Shown one piece after another: positions 59,201 to 64,000 of a stretch of DNA of 64,000 nt. The stretch's first letter is position 1, and every line of letters begins with the position of its first letter. The position numbers and the translations under genes were made by a program. The notes below the pieces were generated by a model. The model saw only the letters and a list, made by a program, of their open reading frames with translations. It had not been told where the DNA came from and ran no database searches. This DNA comes from Atrichornis clamosus (lineage: Eukaryota > Chordata > Aves > Passeriformes > Menuridae): positions 1-64,000 of the forward strand of contig WBMZ01003299.1 of the NCBI GenBank assembly GCA_013400975.1, in the 5' to 3' direction.

Positions 59201-59915
59201 ATGATTCTGCACTGTTCCTTAGTGAAGTTTAAGCAATAGAAATGCAGCAATATGGTACATTTCTGTGTTACGAGATATTTTCAAATGAGTAGGAGAGTCT
59301 TCATCCAGGACACAGCCCACAGCTGACAAAGCAACCCTTTTGTCATATACAGCCATTTCTTCAAACTTAACCCTGCAAAAATTTTGGCTCAAAGAATGCT
59401 TGGGATTTTTTTTTTTTTGCTCCCATGACTATCTCTCACTAGGTAGAATTTGCATTGCCAGAAACTCCTTGGATGGTGAAGTACACTCACCAATTAAAAG
59501 ACTCCCTCTTCATAGAAAATGTGTATTTCTTTAAGATAATCTGAGATGGAACTTACCATATTGCTGCATTTATTTTAATAATCTATTTTAATGCTGTCCA
59601 AGAGGACCCAAGCTTTTTTATTATTATCCAAACTGAACTGAAACTCTTCTTCACATTTTTTTCTCACCACTCGTCCAGTTTCAGAAAATTTTCTAAAATG
59701 CTTACAGAAATCAAGCTTCACTAGTCAGTTATAGTGGATGAAAATTGGCTCCTGAAACTTTAAAAGCCTGCAATTTATCATTAATTCAAACAGCATAAAT
59801 CCATTAAATTTGTGTGAAAGCTATCCCATGATTCTGTAAATCACCTAAGGCTAGAGTCAATAAGAATCAGGCATCTAAAGTCAGATGAAACTAAGACAGC
59901 AAAGCTTGCAATCTA

Positions 59916-59935
59916 AAATAAATAAATAAATAATA
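59916..59935. repeat. AATA microsatellite
   Basis: About five AATA/AAT units in a row. Simple sequence of no evident function. Confidence 0.85.
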
Positions 59936-60209
59936 ATTAAACATGGTTTGACATTAACAATCTCTAGGAGCACTGTGTTCTTAAGCAAGAAAAGGGCAGT
60001 ACTTCAGGCAAATATCTCTCAACCTTTCTTCCCTCTGTTCCTGACCTGCACTGAGGAGCTATTCTGTGTAAGTCCCCATACCTAACTGGAAGATGCAGCC
60101 TAAGTGAACTGCTAGCATTAGGTATGTAGTGCAAGTTCTGGTCTGAGGACAGACAAGCTAGACTGAATATTCCATGAAGATATTCATGACCAACAGATAC
60201 GTACAGAAT

Positions 60210-60860
60210 GGGGAATGAGATGCTGGAAACCAGTGCTGCAGTAGGGACTTGGGGGTCCTGGGCTACTGAAAATTGACCCTGAGTCCGCAGTGCCCTGGCA
60301 GCCAGGAGGGCCAACCCTGTCCTGGGGTGCATCAGGCACAGCACCACCAGTCAGGCAAGGGAGGGGATTGTCCTGCTCTGCTCTGCACTGGGGCAGCCTC
60401 ATCTTGAATATTGTGTGCAGGTTTGGGCACCACAATGAAAAAGACATTAAACTATTAGAGAACATCCAAAAGAGGGCAATGAAAATGGTGAAAGGCCTTG
60501 AGGTGAAGCCGTATGAGGAGCAGCTGAGGTCACTTGGTCTGTTCAGCCTGTAAAAGAGGAGACTGAGGGGAGACCTCATTGCAGTTACAGATTCCTTGTG
60601 AGGGGAAGAGGAGGGGCAGACACTGATCTCTGCTCTGTGGTGACCAGTGACAGGACCTGAGGGAATGACCTGAAGCTGTGTCAGGGGAGGTTTAAGTTGG
60701 ATACCAGGAAAATATTCTTCACCCAGAGGGTGTCTGGGCACTGGAAGAGGCTCCCCAGGGAAGTGGTCACAGCACCAAGCCTGACAGAGCTCAAGAAATG
60801 TTTGGACAACACTCTCAGACACATGGTGTGGCTCTCGGGGATGGTCCTGTGCAGGGCCAG
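60210..60860 (+). mobile_element. CR1 LINE fragment lacking its 3' tail
   Basis: This ~650-bp copy belongs to the same subfamily as 49622-49997 and extends further 5'. It starts near GAGATGCTGGAAACCAGTG. It contains the CR1 regions coding for HQASS/CALHWGS-type sequence, [17 protein letters not shown] and RKIFFTQRVSGHWKRLPREVV. After GTGCAGGGCCAG (60860) the family sequence stops, so the usual last ~70 bp with the hairpin and octamer tail are absent. A 3' loss is unusual for CR1 and implies a later deletion or rearrangement. Confidence 0.9.
60380..60840 (+). pseudogene. CR1 ORF2 C-terminal remnant, broken
   Basis: Two frames carry the end of the CR1 reverse-transcriptase protein. The first shows [19 protein letters not shown] and [21 protein letters not shown], then a TAA at 60551-60553 where relatives have Glu. 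The second (from 60697) shows RKIFFTQRVSGHWKRLPREVVTAPSL to LRHMV. The family stop TGA after HMV reads TGG here, so the frame runs into non-element DNA and ends at 60957. With a premature stop, a frame change and a lost terminal stop, this is clearly non-functional. Confidence 0.85.
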
Positions 60861-63402
60861 ACTCTGGTCCCAGGACTGCTTCTGTATTTGCCCACTGAAA
60901 GTTAATTTACAAATACTTTTTGGAGCAAAGCTTGGAAGCTGGGTTCTTCCCAGTTAGTGCCCTAATCACTAAAAACTATAAACTCAGCCTATTCCTTAAA
61001 TTATTTTCCTCTGTCCTCTCCTGAAGTGGAAACTTCCAGGAATAAGTTGATATAACTGTTTCTAGTTATGGAAGGTCTCCATCACTAGCTATTTCCCTTA
61101 TTACATTCTGTAGAGCTGAATTGTAATGGTTTATACATATTTGCATATGGAAAAGGCACTGCACCAATTTCAGTATTATTAGGTCATGAAATTCTAGTCA
61201 TGCAGTTTATAGTCAAGCTTTGGAGAATGATTACCTTTAATAAATATAAGAACATGATATGACTTTGTCCTATTATAGAAAATTCTATTTATTTCTAGTT
61301 CTAGTTCTATTTCTTGCCTCTTATAGTTTATAAGATAGAAAATGAAAATTAAATTCTGCTTGATATGTACAAAGATTTTGAAATGCACCTATCAGGCTGC
61401 ATTCAATCTCTTGCTGTGGAGAAGATGTAGATTGGCCTCAGAGAAAAGAAAGTAAAAGGCTTCAGAAGCTAGTGGCTTCCATAAATTTGTTCAAGAAGAA
61501 TTGTGAGCCCTTGAGTATGTATGCACCCTTCTAGGTGTCTCATTTTAGGAAAAAAGGGTCATTAGAGCCTTGTAGGCTGATCCTTGCTGTCAACTGGAGA
61601 AAATGTTCTGGGTGCTCTCTGATAAATGTTACAGAATATGGAGAATATTTCAGGCAGCAGTGATTTACTTAAGGGTTTTACCAAACTTAAGCCTAGTTGT
61701 GTTTGGTGAAGACTGTAAGATCTTATTTCCTGTCTTGCCCCATGTCCTCTACTGGTTACCTGATTTCTGACATACTGGTGTTTGCAGAATGGCTGCGTGC
61801 ACACAGCTGGGAGGAATATCCATCACAGATGTCATTTCCCACAAAATGTCCTCACGTAGCCTCTTATATAATTGTTATGCACCCTTCTACAGAGTGGTGT
61901 GCTATGTAAAAGAAAGTATTTGTATAGATATTTGGTCATTTGTTTAAGGTCATTTCTTTACATCATTGCTTAGAAAATAAATAGACTCAAAAGAGTAGCA
62001 TTTAAAACCTAATCAACATACATTAATTTCAACTGGCTGACCTGGTGTGCATTCATCACATCAACTCCATTTTCTTTGGAGTTCTAGTACCATGTTGCTG
62101 GAAATCTCAATTCAGATGGCCATATTTTGTAGCCAAAACTCTTAGACTCATTTGATAAAGATACATATATTGCCAGTATATGTTTAGAATACAGATAAAT
62201 AATAAAATGCTTCTGTAAGTACATAATTGTGTAGCTTTGGGCCCCATAGGAAATATTTTTGAAAGGAACTGGAATGAACCAGAACACTTTCTCCTCAGAT
62301 GTAACAAACTCTCTTTTCAGATTAAATTATATAGCTCACACATTGCACCGTTTAATCATAGATAAATGTAAGTTTCTATATATAGTTAGATTATTTTATG
62401 CCAGGTTTTTATTTCTTTTCAAGATTTTACAGCAAACTGCAAATCAAAATACAAATCCAAGGTATTAATTATTACTTCTGATCCCCACAGTACCAATTTA
62501 TGTCAAGTCACTCACTACTGAATAAAATCACAGATTCTGATAGAAGTCCTTGTCATTAACAAGACCTCAGCAGCCATTATTTGCTTCATATACTCCAAAG
62601 TAATCTTGACTATTTCTTGGGAAGCAATGTGCTATTAGTCTCAGCTTAATGTTGATGTAATTTTAAAAAGAAAATGAACATATCTGTCTGTTATCTGATA
62701 TGAAGATATTTGAAGGGCGTATTTTGTGCTCTTGTTATTAATTAAAACAAATACATTTTTTAATGAAATGAACTTGATGTAGACAGCTTGCTTATGAGAG
62801 AACATAACAATAGAAAAATATATGCTTTCCATAATTTATTGCAGGTCGAGACAAAAAATGATAAGGAAAGAACAAATTTAAGAACCAGAACATGAACTGA
62901 TGAAAACTAGGGACACAGATTTGAAAGCAGCTGTGAAGTTGTAAAATTAGTTAAGGAACAGCTTGAAACCAGTGAGGAAGAAATGCAGAAGGAAAAGGCC
63001 CAGGAAATGAAGTTGTGCTGTGTTAGAACTGTAAATAGTAAACTGAGACTTCTTGTTTTTAAAGGTTTAGTATACCAAATTTGTACTTCTGTTTAAAACT
63101 GTCTAACTTATCACCCTTTTTACAGCAAATTAAATTATTAAACTTTCAGACTGACAGCAGAACATCGGATATGGACCAGCACATTTAAAATTAAAAGAAT
63201 TTCTATATGTGTGTGATGCTTTAGTGGCATGGGGAAGATGGGAAGAGAGGAAGGATTAATTACCTTATTTAGTTGTGCTGCTTTTAGACCTTGTGGGTCT
63301 GTCAAAGAAAATCCTGCTTCCCTCCTGTAAACCTATTTCTCTCACTGGGATTGGGTGGTTCCCAGCAAAATTCCTCCCTAATTCCTGAAAGAAACAACAA
63401 TT
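60861..63402. other. AT-rich non-coding DNA, nothing assigned
   Basis: No gene or mobile element was recognised. At about 62940-63010 one frame reads as a charged, Glu/Lys/Gln-rich helix-like stretch (EQLETSEEEMQKEKAQE), but it is short and bounded by stops. Confidence 0.5.
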
Positions 63403-63827
63403 TGTCCTGGTTCTGGCCAGGTCAGGGTTAATTTTTGCAGTAGCCAGGAGTGGACATGGTCAGGACCTGGAGGTTATTCAATACTACCTCATGTCATTTT
63501 CTAGGGATGAGGGAAGGGCTAGCTTCTGGGTCAGCATATTGTGGTCAAGCGAGTGGTAGAGTATTGTCTGTTGTCAGGGGGGTTCTGTCTGGATCATTCA
63601 TTTTAAGTGCCCTCTGTCATTAGTATTGTTGTTGTTACTGTTAGTTTTCTTATCTCATTGCTATTTCCAATAAATCATTCTTATCTCGACCTGCGATCTT
63701 TATGTTTTATGCCTCCAAATCTCCTCTCCAGCTCGCTGCAGTGAAGGGGGAGCAAGCAAACAGAACGTGGTTGGGAGAATCTCTGTGGGAGCACTAAATT
63801 CAGGAGTACCAGTCCTAAATCATGACA
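63403..63827 (+). mobile_element. Solo LTR of an avian endogenous retrovirus
   Basis: This 425-bp unit begins TGTCCTGGTTCTGGCC, has the GGGTTAATTTTTGCAGTAGC block typical of the start of the common avian LTR group, and ends CCTAAATCATGACA. The outer ends are a perfect short inverted repeat, TGTC...GACA. An AATAAA polyadenylation signal lies at 63669-63674, followed by TTATCTCGACC and the CTCTCCAGCTCGCTGCAGTG block, matching the R/U5 order of relatives. Flanking pentamers are CAATT (63398-63402) and AAATT (63828-63832), a 5-bp target duplication with one change. No internal retroviral genes are attached. It is the same broad group as 27771-28347 but clearly diverged, with a shorter U3. Confidence 0.85.
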
Positions 63828-64000
63828 AAATTTTAGGATGTGACAGAGATTACAAGAACTTTGGGTCTATTGGAAGCAGCATGTGCTTTTAGGTTGTGAG
63901 TGCAGATGTAGCCTTAATCAGATTAACAAACTTTGATAAACACGCAGCAGTTATTGAGAGCTCTGGAACAGATTTCCTATTCACAGGAACACAACTAGTG
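63828..64000. other. Non-coding DNA to the window end
   Basis: Short stretch right of the LTR. Nothing recognised. Confidence 0.5.

Larger units (their letters stand above)
54286..60209. other. AT-rich non-coding DNA with simple repeats
   Basis: No mobile element was recognised. It contains an A/C-only stretch at about 56541-56592, T runs near 57428 and 58051, and an AATA repeat at 59916-59935. A weak candidate exon on the - strand near 56 kb is listed separately. Confidence 0.5.

Noticed and set aside
60184..60822. 212-codon - strand open frame, the longest in the window
   Set aside because: It is antisense to the CR1 copy at 60210-60860, whose sense strand encodes recognisable CR1 motifs.

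Overview
This window looks like nuclear DNA from a bird. It is AT-rich and mostly non-coding. Its recognisable repeats are 5'-truncated CR1 LINEs with the ATTCTRTG-type 3' tail and long terminal repeats (LTRs) that begin TGTYCTGGTT and end in ...ACA, both typical of avian genomes. There are no operons and no long open reading frames. Every reading frame longer than about 100 codons is a CR1 remnant, the antisense of a repeat, or an unsupported chance frame. I could not name any cellular gene. The species cannot be told from this sequence.

Layout: positions 1-310 are a very GC-rich CpG island with G-quadruplex motifs and candidate splice donors, probably the promoter and first non-coding exon of a gene on the + strand that starts at or left of the window edge. 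A truncated CR1 follows at once (345-682). The next 15 kb is AT-rich and featureless apart from simple repeats and a short LTR end (11770-11825). A 0.9 kb CR1 lies at 15575-16482. From 16.5 to 26.7 kb there is unassigned AT-rich DNA with small perfect palindromes. From 26.7 to 29.5 kb there is a GC-enriched island holding an unidentified block, a solo LTR on the - strand (27771-28347), an LTR on the + strand with about 50-bp internal tandem repeats (28792-29428), and a TATA-box candidate just beyond. CR1 copies on the - strand follow at 31.0, 33.6 and 52.3 kb, and on the + strand at 49.6 and 60.2 kb. A pair of tRNA-like segments lies at 33.1-33.4 kb. A local direct duplication (38754-38928 and 40033-40203) is the clearest structure not explained by a known mobile element. 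The window ends with a nearly complete solo LTR (63403-63827).

The simplest reading is a long first intron, or the flank, of a gene whose promoter is at the left edge, colonised over time by CR1 and endogenous retrovirus LTRs, all now defective. No new protein-coding or defence-like system was found. The most useful leads are the CpG-island promoter, the in-frame internally deleted CR1, the local duplication, the tRNA-like pair, and a weak candidate terminal exon on the - strand near 56 kb. All repeat calls rest on recognition of family sequence by eye. Boundaries are approximate unless a terminal motif is quoted.
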